From NCBI GenBank assembly GCA_039594205.1, contig JBCNNW010000007.1, positions 31,519 through 95,518 of the forward strand: a stretch of DNA of 64,000 nt. Reading direction: 5' to 3'. A program made the position numbers and the translations under genes. Under the pieces are notes generated by a model that saw nothing but the letters and a program-made list of their open reading frames with translations, searched no databases and was not told the origin of the DNA. Positions 26,042 through 34,807 of the stretch are shown in pieces (position 1 is the stretch's first letter; every line of letters starts with the position of its first letter). The stretch is from Pseudescherichia sp039594205 (GTDB lineage: Bacteria > Pseudomonadota > Gammaproteobacteria > Enterobacterales > Enterobacteriaceae).

Positions 26042-27208
26042 ATGTCTGAATTAGTCAATACCACCGAAGTCGTCATTCCTGCGGTTCCAAATAAAAATGG
26101 AAAAATCAACCTGTTGGATCTGAACCGCCAGCAGATGCGCGAATTCTTTAAAGAGATGGGCGAGAAGCCGTTCCGCGCCGATCAGGTTATGAAGTGGATG
26201 TATCACTACTGCAGCGATAACTTTGATGATATGACCGATATCAACAAGGTGCTGCGTAACAAGCTCAAAGAGGTCGCGGAGATCCGCGCCCCGGAAGTTG
26301 TTGAAGAGCAGCGCTCTACCGACGGCACCATTAAATGGGCGATCGCGGTGGGCGACCAGCGCGTTGAGACGGTCTATATCCCGGAAGAGGATCGCGCTAC
26401 GCTGTGCGTCTCCTCCCAGGTCGGCTGCGCCCTGGAGTGTAAATTCTGCTCCACCGCTCAGCAGGGCTTTAACCGTAACCTGCGGGTGTCGGAGATCATC
26501 GGCCAGGTGTGGCGCGCGGCGAAAATCGTTGGCGCAGCCAAAGTTACCGGCACGCGTCCGATCACCAACGTGGTGATGATGGGCATGGGCGAGCCGCTGC
26601 TCAACCTGAACAACGTCGTTCCGGCGATGGAGATTATGCTGGATGATTTCGGCTTTGGCCTCTCCAAGCGCCGTGTGACGCTGTCGACCTCTGGCGTCGT
26701 GCCTGCCCTCGATAAGCTGGGCGACATGATTGACGTGGCGCTGGCTATTTCGCTCCACGCGCCGACGGACGAAATTCGTGACGAAATTGTACCGATCAAC
26801 AAAAAGTACAATATCGAAACCTTCCTTGATGCCGTGCGCCGCTACATTAGCAAATCTAACGCTAACCAGGGCCGCGTCACCATCGAGTACGTTATGCTGG
26901 ATCACGTCAATGACGGTACCGAGCATGCGCATCAGCTGGCAGAAGTGCTGAAGGACACCCCATGCAAGATCAATTTGATCCCATGGAACCCCTTCCCTGG
27001 CGCGCCGTATGGTCGTAGCTCAAATAGCCGTATCGATCGCTTCTCCAAAGTGCTGATGGAGTATGGCTTTACCACTATCGTGCGTAAAACCCGCGGTGAT
27101 GATATCGATGCAGCCTGCGGCCAGCTGGCGGGCGAGGTGATCGACCGTACCAAGCGCACCCTGCGCAAGCGTATGCAGGGCGAGCCAATTTCGGTTAAAG
27201 CTGTCTAA
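26042..27208 (+). CDS. rlmN: 23S rRNA/tRNA m2A methyltransferase RlmN
   Basis: RlmN is a radical SAM enzyme that makes 2-methyladenosine at A2503 of 23S rRNA and A37 of some tRNAs. In the 388-residue product the cluster-binding cysteines are Cys129, Cys133 and Cys136 (CALECKFC). The second catalytic cysteine lies in DDIDAACGQL near the C-terminus. Loss of function is known to affect linezolid-class drug sensitivity. The product is four residues longer than in E. coli. Confidence 0.97.
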   Translation: MSELVNTTEVVIPAVPNKNGKINLLDLNRQQMREFFKEMGEKPFRADQVMKWMYHYCSDNFDDMTDINKVLRNKLKEVAEIRAPEVVEEQRSTDGTIKWAIAVGDQRVETVYIPEEDRATLCVSSQVGCALECKFCSTAQQGFNRNLRVSEIIGQVWRAAKIVGAAKVTGTRPITNVVMMGMGEPLLNLNNVVPAMEIMLDDFGFGLSKRRVTLSTSGVVPALDKLGDMIDVALAISLHAPTDEIRDEIVPINKKYNIETFLDAVRRYISKSNANQGRVTIEYVMLDHVNDGTEHAHQLAEVLKDTPCKINLIPWNPFPGAPYGRSSNSRIDRFSKVLMEYGFTTIVRKTRGDDIDAACGQLAGEVIDRTKRTLRKRMQGEPISVKAV

Positions 27209-27251
27209 TTATGCTTTCTGCACGGTCCTGAACCGGGATCGTGCAGCATAA
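27209..27251 (+). terminator. hairpin after rlmN
   Basis: CTGCACG (27218-27224) pairs with CGTGCAG (27240-27246), with flanking TATGC/GCATA extending the stem. It starts right at the rlmN stop. There is no U-run, so termination is uncertain. The remaining 250 bases before rodZ hold a possible -10 TATACT at 27396 and nothing else recognisable. Confidence 0.5.
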
Positions 27252-27502
27252 TCGCGTGGCGTAACTTACTCAAATATACAGTTTCGATAAATAATTACGG
27301 TGCGTTTCCGTCGTGATTGAGGCAGTATGTAACGATGGAACAACAGTTTAGCCCGCGGGATAAAAGCTGTTCTGTTATCCCCGGCCTGACAGCTTTATAC
27401 TGTCGGTCTAAGGTTAACTGACCCAGAAGTTTCGCGGTGCGGGTGGGCATTGTGACTTACCGGCACCTGATTTTACATTTCACGTACCAGCAGCTGTAGC
27501 GA

Positions 27503-28522
27503 ATGAATACTGAAGCCACTCAAGACCTAAATGCAACACAAACCACTGGCGTCCGCCTGCGCAACGCCCGCGAGCAGCTTGGGCTAAGCCAACAAGCGGT
27601 CGCTGAACGCCTGTGCCTCAAGGTTTCCACCGTTCGCGATATTGAAGAAGACAAAGCGCCTGCCGAACTGGCTTCCACCTTCCTGCGGGGCTATATTCGC
27701 TCCTATGCACGCCTCGTGCACATTCCGGAAGAAGAGCTGCTGCCAATGATGGAAAAACAGGCACCGGTCAGAGCGGCAAAGGTCGCCCCGATGCACTCTT
27801 TTTCCCTTGGCAAACGCCGTAAGAAGCGCGACGGCTGGCTGTCGAGCATCACCTGGCTGATTGTCTTTGTCGTTGTGGGCCTGACCGGCGCATGGTGGTG
27901 GCAGAACCACAAAGCCCAGCAGGAAGAGATCAGCACCATGGCCGATCAATCCTCTGCTGAACTGAGCGCCGGCAACAACGAAACGCAAAGCGTTCCTCTG
28001 AATACCGATCCAACCGAGCCTGCCGATGCGCAGACCACCGGTACCGCACCTGCCGACGTAGCGGCCCAGACGCCGCCAGCGGCAACCACCACACCGGCAC
28101 AGGCTACCGCGCAAAACGCCGTAGTCTCTCCATCCCAGGCTAACGTTGACTCCGTGGCTGCCCCAGCGGCGACCGCGCCGGCCACCACTGCCCCAGCGGC
28201 AAATACCGCGCCGGGCGCAGCGCCGCTGCCAACCGATCAGGCTGGCGTCGCCACCGCCGATGCCAGCGCGCTGGCGATGACCTTTACCGCCGACTGCTGG
28301 CTGGAAGTCACCGACGCCACCGGCAAGAAGTTGTTCAGCGGCATCCAGCGCAGCGGTGCTAATCTGAACCTGGCCGGTCAGACCCCTTATAAGTTAAAAA
28401 TTGGTGCGCCGTCAGCCGTGCAGATCCAGTTCCAGGGCAAGCCCGTCGATCTGAGCCGCTTTATCAGAACGAACCAGGTTGCGCGCCTGACCCTCAATGC
28501 CGAACAATCAGCAGCTCAGTAA
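27503..28522 (+). CDS. rodZ: cytoskeleton protein RodZ
   Basis: RodZ (339 residues) links the MreB cytoskeleton to the elongasome and keeps rod shape. An Xre-type HTH fills residues 16-80 and binds MreB. A basic juxtamembrane patch GKRRKKR precedes one transmembrane helix at about 111-133. A low-complexity Ala/Thr/Pro-rich periplasmic linker (about 140-255) leads to the C-terminal beta domain (ADCWLEVTDATGKKLFSG). It is followed after 27 bases by ispG. Confidence 0.96.
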   Translation: MNTEATQDLNATQTTGVRLRNAREQLGLSQQAVAERLCLKVSTVRDIEEDKAPAELASTFLRGYIRSYARLVHIPEEELLPMMEKQAPVRAAKVAPMHSFSLGKRRKKRDGWLSSITWLIVFVVVGLTGAWWWQNHKAQQEEISTMADQSSAELSAGNNETQSVPLNTDPTEPADAQTTGTAPADVAAQTPPAATTTPAQATAQNAVVSPSQANVDSVAAPAATAPATTAPAANTAPGAAPLPTDQAGVATADASALAMTFTADCWLEVTDATGKKLFSGIQRSGANLNLAGQTPYKLKIGAPSAVQIQFQGKPVDLSRFIRTNQVARLTLNAEQSAAQ

Positions 28523-28549
28523 CTGACGGGCAACGCGGGAGAGTTTTCA

Positions 28550-29668
28550 ATGCATAACCAGGCCCCTATTCAGCGTAGAAAATCAAAACGTATCTACGTG
28601 GGGAATGTGCCAATCGGCGATGGTGCCCCTATCGCCGTTCAGTCAATGACCAATACGCGTACCACGGATGTGGAAGCAACGGTTAATCAGATCAAAGCCC
28701 TGGAGCGCGTGGGGGCGGACATCGTCCGTGTCTCCGTGCCCACTATGGACGCGGCGGAAGCCTTTAAGCTCATCAAACAGCAGGTTAATGTTCCACTGGT
28801 CGCAGATATTCACTTTGACTACCGTATCGCGCTGAAGGTGGCCGAGTACGGCGTCGACTGCCTGCGCATTAACCCAGGCAACATCGGTAACGAAGAGCGT
28901 ATTCGCACCGTTGTTGACTGCGCACGTGACAAAAATATTCCGATCCGCATCGGCGTTAACGCCGGATCGCTGGAGAAGGATCTGCAGGAGAAGTATGGCG
29001 AGCCGACGCCGCAGGCGCTGCTGGAATCCGCCATGCGTCACGTGGATCATCTGGATCGTCTCAACTTTGACCAGTTCAAGGTGAGCGTCAAAGCCTCCGA
29101 CGTCTTCCTGGCCGTTGAATCCTACCGCCTGCTGGCGAAGCAGATCGATCAGCCGCTGCACCTGGGGATCACCGAAGCCGGTGGCGCACGTGCAGGCGCG
29201 GTGAAGTCCGCTATCGGCCTTGGGCTGCTGCTCTCGGAAGGGATCGGCGACACGCTGCGTATCTCGCTGGCGGCGGATCCAATTGAAGAGATCAAAGTCG
29301 GTTTCGATATCCTCAAGTCCCTGCGCATTCGCTCTCGTGGCATTAACTTTATCGCCTGCCCAACCTGCTCCCGTCAGGAGTTTGACGTGATCGGGACGGT
29401 GAACGCCCTTGAGCAGCGCCTGGAAGATATCATCACCCCGATGGACGTCTCGATCATCGGCTGCGTGGTGAACGGGCCGGGCGAAGCGCTGGTCTCTACC
29501 CTCGGCGTCACCGGCGGCAATAAGAAGAGCGGCCTGTATGAAGACGGCGTGCGTAAGGACCGGCTGGACAACGGCGATATGATCGCTCAGCTGGAAGCCC
29601 GCATCCGCGCCAAGGCCTCCATGCTCGATGAAGCCCGCCGCATTGACGTTCAGCAGCTGGAAAAATAA
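28550..29668 (+). CDS. ispG: 4-hydroxy-3-methylbut-2-enyl diphosphate synthase IspG
   Basis: IspG (372 residues) converts methylerythritol cyclodiphosphate to HMBPP, the next-to-last step of the MEP isoprenoid pathway. It binds a [4Fe-4S] cluster through the cysteines in ACPTCSRQEFD and CVVNGPGE. It depends on the Fe-S machinery encoded earlier in this window. Gene order rodZ-ispG-hisS is that of E. coli. Confidence 0.98.
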   Translation: MHNQAPIQRRKSKRIYVGNVPIGDGAPIAVQSMTNTRTTDVEATVNQIKALERVGADIVRVSVPTMDAAEAFKLIKQQVNVPLVADIHFDYRIALKVAEYGVDCLRINPGNIGNEERIRTVVDCARDKNIPIRIGVNAGSLEKDLQEKYGEPTPQALLESAMRHVDHLDRLNFDQFKVSVKASDVFLAVESYRLLAKQIDQPLHLGITEAGGARAGAVKSAIGLGLLLSEGIGDTLRISLAADPIEEIKVGFDILKSLRIRSRGINFIACPTCSRQEFDVIGTVNALEQRLEDIITPMDVSIIGCVVNGPGEALVSTLGVTGGNKKSGLYEDGVRKDRLDNGDMIAQLEARIRAKASMLDEARRIDVQQLEK

Positions 29669-29704
29669 CGTAGCTGGGAAGCGGCTGGCTTCCCGTGTAT
29701 GATT

Positions 29705-29752
29705 GAACCCGCAGGGCCCGCACGTTCGGGTTTGCCCTGAGGGTTCATTTTT
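29705..29752 (+). terminator. terminator-like hairpin between ispG and hisS
   Basis: GAACCC-GCAGGGC pairs with GCCCTGA-GGGTTC across a 16-base loop and is followed by ATTTTTAT. It could attenuate transcription into hisS. Confidence 0.65.
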
Positions 29753-29773
29753 ATATTTATAAAGAGAATAAAC

Positions 29774-31048
29774 GTGGCAAAGAATATTCAAGCCATTCGC
29801 GGCATGAACGATTACCTGCCAGGCGACACCGCCATCTGGCAGCGCATTGAAGGCACACTTAAGAACGTGCTCGGCAGCTACGGTTACAGTGAAATCCGCT
29901 TGCCGATTGTAGAGCAGACCCCGTTATTCAAACGCGCCATCGGTGAAGTCACCGACGTGGTTGAAAAAGAGATGTATACCTTTGACGACCGCAATGGCGA
30001 TAGCCTGACGCTGCGTCCGGAAGGTACGGCGGGCTGCGTACGCGCCGGCATCGAACATGGTCTCCTGTACAATCAGGAGCAGCGTCTGTGGTACGTCGGG
30101 CCGATGTTCCGCTACGAGCGTCCGCAGAAAGGGCGCTATCGCCAGTTCCATCAGCTGGGCTGCGAAGTCTTTGGCCTGCAGGGCCCGGACATCGACGCCG
30201 AGCTGATCCTGCTCACCGCCCGCTGGTGGCGGGCGCTGGGCATCGCCGATCACGTCAGCCTGGAGCTGAACTCCATCGGCTCGCTGGAGGCGCGTGCCAA
30301 CTACCGCGATGCGCTGGTGGCGTTCCTTGAGCAGCATCAAGATAAGCTCGATGAAGACTGCAAGCGCCGCATGTACAGCAACCCGCTGCGCGTGCTGGAC
30401 TCTAAAAACCCGGACGTGCAGCTGCTGTTGAACGACGCTCCGACGCTGGGCGACTACCTGGACGACGACTCGCGCGAGCACTTCGCCGGCCTGTGCAAAC
30501 TGCTGGACGCGGCGGGCATCGCCTATACCGTTAACCAGCGGCTGGTGCGCGGTCTCGACTACTACAACCGCACCGTCTTTGAGTGGGTCACCAGCAGCCT
30601 CGGCTCGCAGGGTACCGTCTGCGCAGGCGGCCGTTACGACGGCCTGGTTGAGCAGCTCGGCGGTCGGGCAACGCCAGCGGTTGGCTTTGCGATGGGCCTG
30701 GAGCGACTTGTTTTGTTAGTTCAGGCAGTTAATCCGGAATTTAATGCCGATCCCGTTGTCGATATATACCTGGTCGCGTCGGGTACGGATACGCAGGTCG
30801 CTGCGCTGCAGCTGGCTGAGCGTGTCCGCGATGCCGTGCCCGAGATAAAATTGATGACCAACCACGGCGGCGGCAACTTCAAGAAACAGTTTGCCCGCGC
30901 CGACAAGTGGGGCGCTCGCGTCGCACTGGTGCTGGGTGAGTCAGAAGTGGCTGACGGCAACGTGGTGGTGAAAGATTTACGCTCTGGTGAGCAGACGACC
31001 GTAGCGCAGGATAGCGTTGCCGCGCATTTGCGCACACTACTGGGCTAA
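29774..31048 (+). CDS. hisS: histidyl-tRNA synthetase
   Basis: HisS (424 residues) charges tRNA-His. Class II motifs are visible: motif 2 in MFRYERPQKGRYRQFHQLG near residue 110, histidine-specific LVRGLDYYNRTVFEW near residue 257, and motif 3 in AVGFAMGLERL near residue 305. The C-terminal anticodon-binding domain follows. It starts with GTG, with AAAGAGAATAAAC just upstream. Confidence 0.98.
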   Translation: MAKNIQAIRGMNDYLPGDTAIWQRIEGTLKNVLGSYGYSEIRLPIVEQTPLFKRAIGEVTDVVEKEMYTFDDRNGDSLTLRPEGTAGCVRAGIEHGLLYNQEQRLWYVGPMFRYERPQKGRYRQFHQLGCEVFGLQGPDIDAELILLTARWWRALGIADHVSLELNSIGSLEARANYRDALVAFLEQHQDKLDEDCKRRMYSNPLRVLDSKNPDVQLLLNDAPTLGDYLDDDSREHFAGLCKLLDAAGIAYTVNQRLVRGLDYYNRTVFEWVTSSLGSQGTVCAGGRYDGLVEQLGGRATPAVGFAMGLERLVLLVQAVNPEFNADPVVDIYLVASGTDTQVAALQLAERVRDAVPEIKLMTNHGGGNFKKQFARADKWGARVALVLGESEVADGNVVVKDLRSGEQTTVAQDSVAAHLRTLLG

Positions 31049-31084
31049 TCTCCCCGGGGAATTATCGTTAAGGAGAAGGACTGC

Positions 31085-31705
31085 GTGGAAATCTACGAGA
31101 ACGAGCACGACCAGGTTGATGCGATTAAACGCTTCTTTGCCGAAAATGGCAAAGCGCTGGCCGTTGGGGTTATTTTAGGCGTTGGGGCGCTGGTCGGCTG
31201 GCGTTACTGGACGAGCCATCAGGATGATTCCGTGCGCGAATCCTCCTGGGCCTATGAAAATGCCGTCTCGGCGCTGCGGGCAGATAAGCCAGAGACGCTG
31301 GCAGCCGCTGAGAAGTTTGCTGCTGATACGAAAAACACTTACGGTGCCTTTGCCTCCCTTGAGCTGGCCCAGCAGTTTGTAGAGAGCAACCAGCTGGACA
31401 AAGCCGCAGCGCAGCTGCAGCAGGGTCTGGCCGCCGCCAGCGATGAGAATCTGAAAGCGGTAATTAACCTGCGTCTGGCGCGTGTTCAGGTACAGCTGAA
31501 GCAGGCCGATGCGGCGCTGAAAACCCTCGACGCTATCAAGGGTGAAGGCTGGACGGCGATCGTAGCCGATCTGCGCGGCGAAGCCCTGCTCAGCAAGGGC
31601 GATAAACAAGGTGCTCGCAGCGCATGGGAGACGGGCGCGAAAAGCGACGCGTCGCCCGCGCTGAGTGAAATGTTGCAGATGAAAATCAATAATTTGTCCA
31701 TCTGA
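31085..31705 (+). CDS. yfgM: ancillary SecYEG translocon subunit YfgM
   Basis: YfgM (206 residues) is anchored by one transmembrane helix (about 20-42, with LAVGVILGVGALVGW) and has a periplasmic TPR-like domain. In E. coli it associates with SecYEG and PpiD and influences RcsB stability. It starts with GTG after a strong AAGGAGAAGGA and is followed by bamB after 10 bases, consistent with one transcript from hisS. Confidence 0.95.
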   Translation: MEIYENEHDQVDAIKRFFAENGKALAVGVILGVGALVGWRYWTSHQDDSVRESSWAYENAVSALRADKPETLAAAEKFAADTKNTYGAFASLELAQQFVESNQLDKAAAQLQQGLAAASDENLKAVINLRLARVQVQLKQADAALKTLDAIKGEGWTAIVADLRGEALLSKGDKQGARSAWETGAKSDASPALSEMLQMKINNLSI

Positions 31706-31715
31706 GAGGGACCCG

Positions 31716-32894
31716 ATGCAATTGCGTAAATTACTTCTGCCAGGGCTGCTTTCGGTCACCTTGCTGAGTGGCTGTTCTCTGTTTAATGGCGAAGAAGACG
31801 TTGTCAAAATGTCTCCGCTGCCGACGGTAGAAAATCAGTTTGATCCGTCAACCGCGTGGAGCACCTCTGTCGGCGACGGCATTGGCGATTTCTACTCCAA
31901 CCTGCACCCGGCGTTTGCTGACAGCGTGGTTTACGCTGCCGATCGTCACGGCGTGGTAAAAGCCCTCAATGCCGACGATGGTAAAGAGGTGTGGTCCATT
32001 AGCCTGGCAGAGAAGAGCGGCTGGTTCTCAACCAGCCCGGCGCTGCTCTCTGGTGGCGTAACGGTGGCAGGTGGTCACGTTTATGTCGGCAGTGAAAAGG
32101 CGCAGGTCTATGCTCTGAACACTAATGATGGCTCCAAAGCATGGCAGACCGCTGCCGCCGGAGAAGTGCTCTCCCGTCCGGTAGTGAGCGACGGCCTGGT
32201 GCTAATCCATACCAGTAACGGCCAGCTGCAGGCGTTGAACGAAAGCGACGGCGCGGTGAAGTGGACCGTTAACCTCGACATGCCAGCCCTGTCGCTGCGC
32301 GGTGAATCCGCCCCGGCTCCGGCCTTTGGTGCGGCAATTGTCGGCGGCGACAACGGTCGCGTCAGCGCAATTATGCTAAAAGAGGGCCAGATGATCTGGC
32401 AGCAGCGCATCTCTCAGGCCACTGGCGCAACGGAGATTGACCGTCTGAGCGACGTCGATACGACGCCGGTTGTGGTGAACGGCGTGGTCTATACCCTGGC
32501 CTACAACGGTAACCTGACCGCGCTGGATCTGCGCAGCGGCCAGATTATGTGGAAACGTGAGCTGGGTTCGGTGAATGATTTCATCGTTGACGGCAACCGC
32601 ATCTACCTGGTTGACCAGACCGATCGCGTGCTGGCCTTAACAACTGACGGTGGCGTCACGCTCTGGACAAACAGCGATCTGCTGCACCGTAACCTCACTT
32701 CACCGGCGTTGTATAATGGATCCATCGTGGTGGGTGATAGCGAAGGCTACATGCACTGGATCAATCCGGAAGATGGGCGTTTCGTGGCACAGCAGAAAGT
32801 TGACAGCTCTGGTCTGCTGACCGAGCCGGTTGTCGCCGATGGCAAACTGCTGATTCAGGCGAAAGACGGCACGCTCTACGCGATTACGCGTTAA
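31716..32894 (+). CDS. bamB: outer membrane assembly lipoprotein BamB
   Basis: BamB (392 residues) is a lipoprotein of the BAM complex that inserts beta-barrel proteins into the outer membrane. The lipobox LSGC places the acylated cysteine at residue 20, with Ser at +2, as expected for outer-membrane sorting. Repeated PQQ-like blades (for example YALNTNDGSKAWQ and LTALDLRSGQIMWK) give the eight-bladed propeller that binds BamA. Confidence 0.97.
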   Translation: MQLRKLLLPGLLSVTLLSGCSLFNGEEDVVKMSPLPTVENQFDPSTAWSTSVGDGIGDFYSNLHPAFADSVVYAADRHGVVKALNADDGKEVWSISLAEKSGWFSTSPALLSGGVTVAGGHVYVGSEKAQVYALNTNDGSKAWQTAAAGEVLSRPVVSDGLVLIHTSNGQLQALNESDGAVKWTVNLDMPALSLRGESAPAPAFGAAIVGGDNGRVSAIMLKEGQMIWQQRISQATGATEIDRLSDVDTTPVVVNGVVYTLAYNGNLTALDLRSGQIMWKRELGSVNDFIVDGNRIYLVDQTDRVLALTTDGGVTLWTNSDLLHRNLTSPALYNGSIVVGDSEGYMHWINPEDGRFVAQQKVDSSGLLTEPVVADGKLLIQAKDGTLYAITR

Positions 32895-32916
32895 CTTAGG
32901 CGGTCGTTGGCGTTGA

Positions 32917-32945
32917 AAAACGGCTCCTGTTTCAGGGGCCGTTTT
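32917..32945 (+). terminator. terminator after bamB
   Basis: AAAACGGCTCCTG pairs with CAGGGGCCGTTTT to give a long stem with a T-rich tail. It separates bamB from der. Confidence 0.8.
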
Positions 32946-33024
32946 ACTGTTTTTAATTTTTACTGATTTACCAGCGGCGCGAATTGGCGACGTTGACAAT
33001 GATTTTTTGAATGAGGCTTTAAAC

Positions 33025-34509
33025 ATGATTCCTGTGGTCGCGCTTGTCGGACGCCCGAACGTTGGCAAATCCACCCTTTTTAACCGCTTAACGCGCACCC
33101 GTGATGCGCTGGTGGCGGACTTCCCGGGGCTGACGCGCGACCGTAAGTACGGTCGGGCCGAGGTTGAAGGTCGCGAGTTCATCTGTATCGATACCGGCGG
33201 TATTGACGGTACGGAAGACGGCGTTGAAACCCGTATGGCCGAGCAGTCTCTGCTGGCGATTGAAGAGGCAGACGTGGTGCTGTTTATGGTGGATGCCCGT
33301 GCAGGTCTGATGCCTGCTGATGAAGCCATCGCCAAACACCTGCGCTCGCGTGAGAAACCGACCTTCCTGGTCGCCAACAAAACTGACGGTCTCGATCCCG
33401 ATCAGGCAGTTCTCGACTTCTACTCCCTCGGTCTGGGCGAGATCCACCCGATCGCCGCCTCTCACGGGCGCGGCGTAACCAGCCTGCTGGAGCACGTGCT
33501 GGTACCATGGATGCAGGAAGTCGATCCGCGTGAAGAGGAAGAGGTGGATGAAGACGCGGCCTACTGGGCGCAGTTTGAAGCCGAGCAGAACGGGGAAGAG
33601 GTTGAAGAGCCGGAAGATGACTTCAACCCGCTGGATCTGCCGATCAAGCTGGCGATCGTGGGTCGTCCTAACGTCGGTAAATCAACCCTGACCAACCGTA
33701 TTCTCGGTGAAGATCGCGTGGTGGTTTACGACATGCCGGGCACCACTCGCGACAGCATCTACATCCCGATGCAGCGCGACGAGCGTGAATACGTGCTAAT
33801 CGATACCGCAGGCGTGCGTAAGCGCGGCAAGATCACCGATACCGTAGAGAAATTCTCGGTAATCAAAACTCTGCAGGCGATCGAAGACGCCAACGTGGTG
33901 ATGCTGGTGATCGATGCCCGGGAAGGCATCTCCGACCAGGATCTCTCCCTGCTGGGCTTTATCCTCAACAGCGGCCGCTCGCTGGTGATCGTCGTCAACA
34001 AGTGGGATGGCCTGAGCAATGAAGTTCGTGAGCAGGTGAAAGAGACCCTCGACTTCCGTCTGGGCTTTATCGACTTTGCCCGCGTGCACTTTATCTCAGC
34101 CCTGCACGGCAGCGGCGTCGGTAACCTGTTTGAATCCGTCCGTGAAGCCTATGACAGCTCGACTCGTCGCCAGAGCACCGCGATGCTGACCCGCATCATG
34201 AACATGGCTGCGGAAGATCACCAGCCGCCGCTGGTGCGCGGTCGCCGCGTGAAGCTGAAATATGCGCACGCCGGGGGTTACAATCCGCCAATCGTCGTGA
34301 TCCACGGTAACCAGGTGAAAGACCTGCCGGACTCCTACAAGCGCTACCTGATGAACTACTTCCGCAAGTCGCTGGATGTCATGGGGACGCCGATCCGTAT
34401 CCAGTTCAAAGAGGGCGATAACCCGTTCGCAAACAAGCGCAACACCCTGACCCCGAACCAGATGCGTAAGCGTAAGCGTCTGATCAAGCATATTAAGAAA
34501 GGCAAGTAA
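33025..34509 (+). CDS. der: double-GTPase ribosome assembly factor Der (EngA)
   Basis: Der (494 residues) has two tandem GTPase domains, each with GRPNVGKST (starting at residue 9 and near 212), and a C-terminal KH-like domain. It is essential for 50S subunit maturation. The acidic linker between the G domains (about 170-205) is typical and somewhat variable. ATG at 33025 follows TGAGG and matches the family start; the longer frame to 33007 is not conserved. Confidence 0.98.
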   Translation: MIPVVALVGRPNVGKSTLFNRLTRTRDALVADFPGLTRDRKYGRAEVEGREFICIDTGGIDGTEDGVETRMAEQSLLAIEEADVVLFMVDARAGLMPADEAIAKHLRSREKPTFLVANKTDGLDPDQAVLDFYSLGLGEIHPIAASHGRGVTSLLEHVLVPWMQEVDPREEEEVDEDAAYWAQFEAEQNGEEVEEPEDDFNPLDLPIKLAIVGRPNVGKSTLTNRILGEDRVVVYDMPGTTRDSIYIPMQRDEREYVLIDTAGVRKRGKITDTVEKFSVIKTLQAIEDANVVMLVIDAREGISDQDLSLLGFILNSGRSLVIVVNKWDGLSNEVREQVKETLDFRLGFIDFARVHFISALHGSGVGNLFESVREAYDSSTRRQSTAMLTRIMNMAAEDHQPPLVRGRRVKLKYAHAGGYNPPIVVIHGNQVKDLPDSYKRYLMNYFRKSLDVMGTPIRIQFKEGDNPFANKRNTLTPNQMRKRKRLIKHIKKGK

Positions 34510-34526
34510 TCCTGCCAGTTTCGATA

Positions 34527-34553
34527 AAACCCGCGCCTGTCGCGGGTTTTTTT
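34527..34553 (+). terminator. rho-independent terminator after der
   Basis: AACCCGCG / CGCGGGTT with a five-base loop is followed by seven T residues. This is a classical terminator 18 bases past the der stop. Confidence 0.92.
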
Positions 34554-34807
34554 CGTCTGTCGGTAGCATTGATTTCCCTGTGCTGTGTCAAACACTATTC
34601 GTTATTAGCCAACTTTAAATCTAAGAAAGTAGACAAACGTCGAGTTTTCATCTTAAAGTCCGGGGCCAGGTACTAGACAAAACTAGCGCCAGATTATCAA
34701 ATAGTTAACAAACACTTTGCCGCCTGTAAAAAAATCGGTCAGATACGTAACTGGCCGGCGTACTTCGCGGTGTTTACCTGCACAACGACATACCTTTCGG
34801 GAGAAAT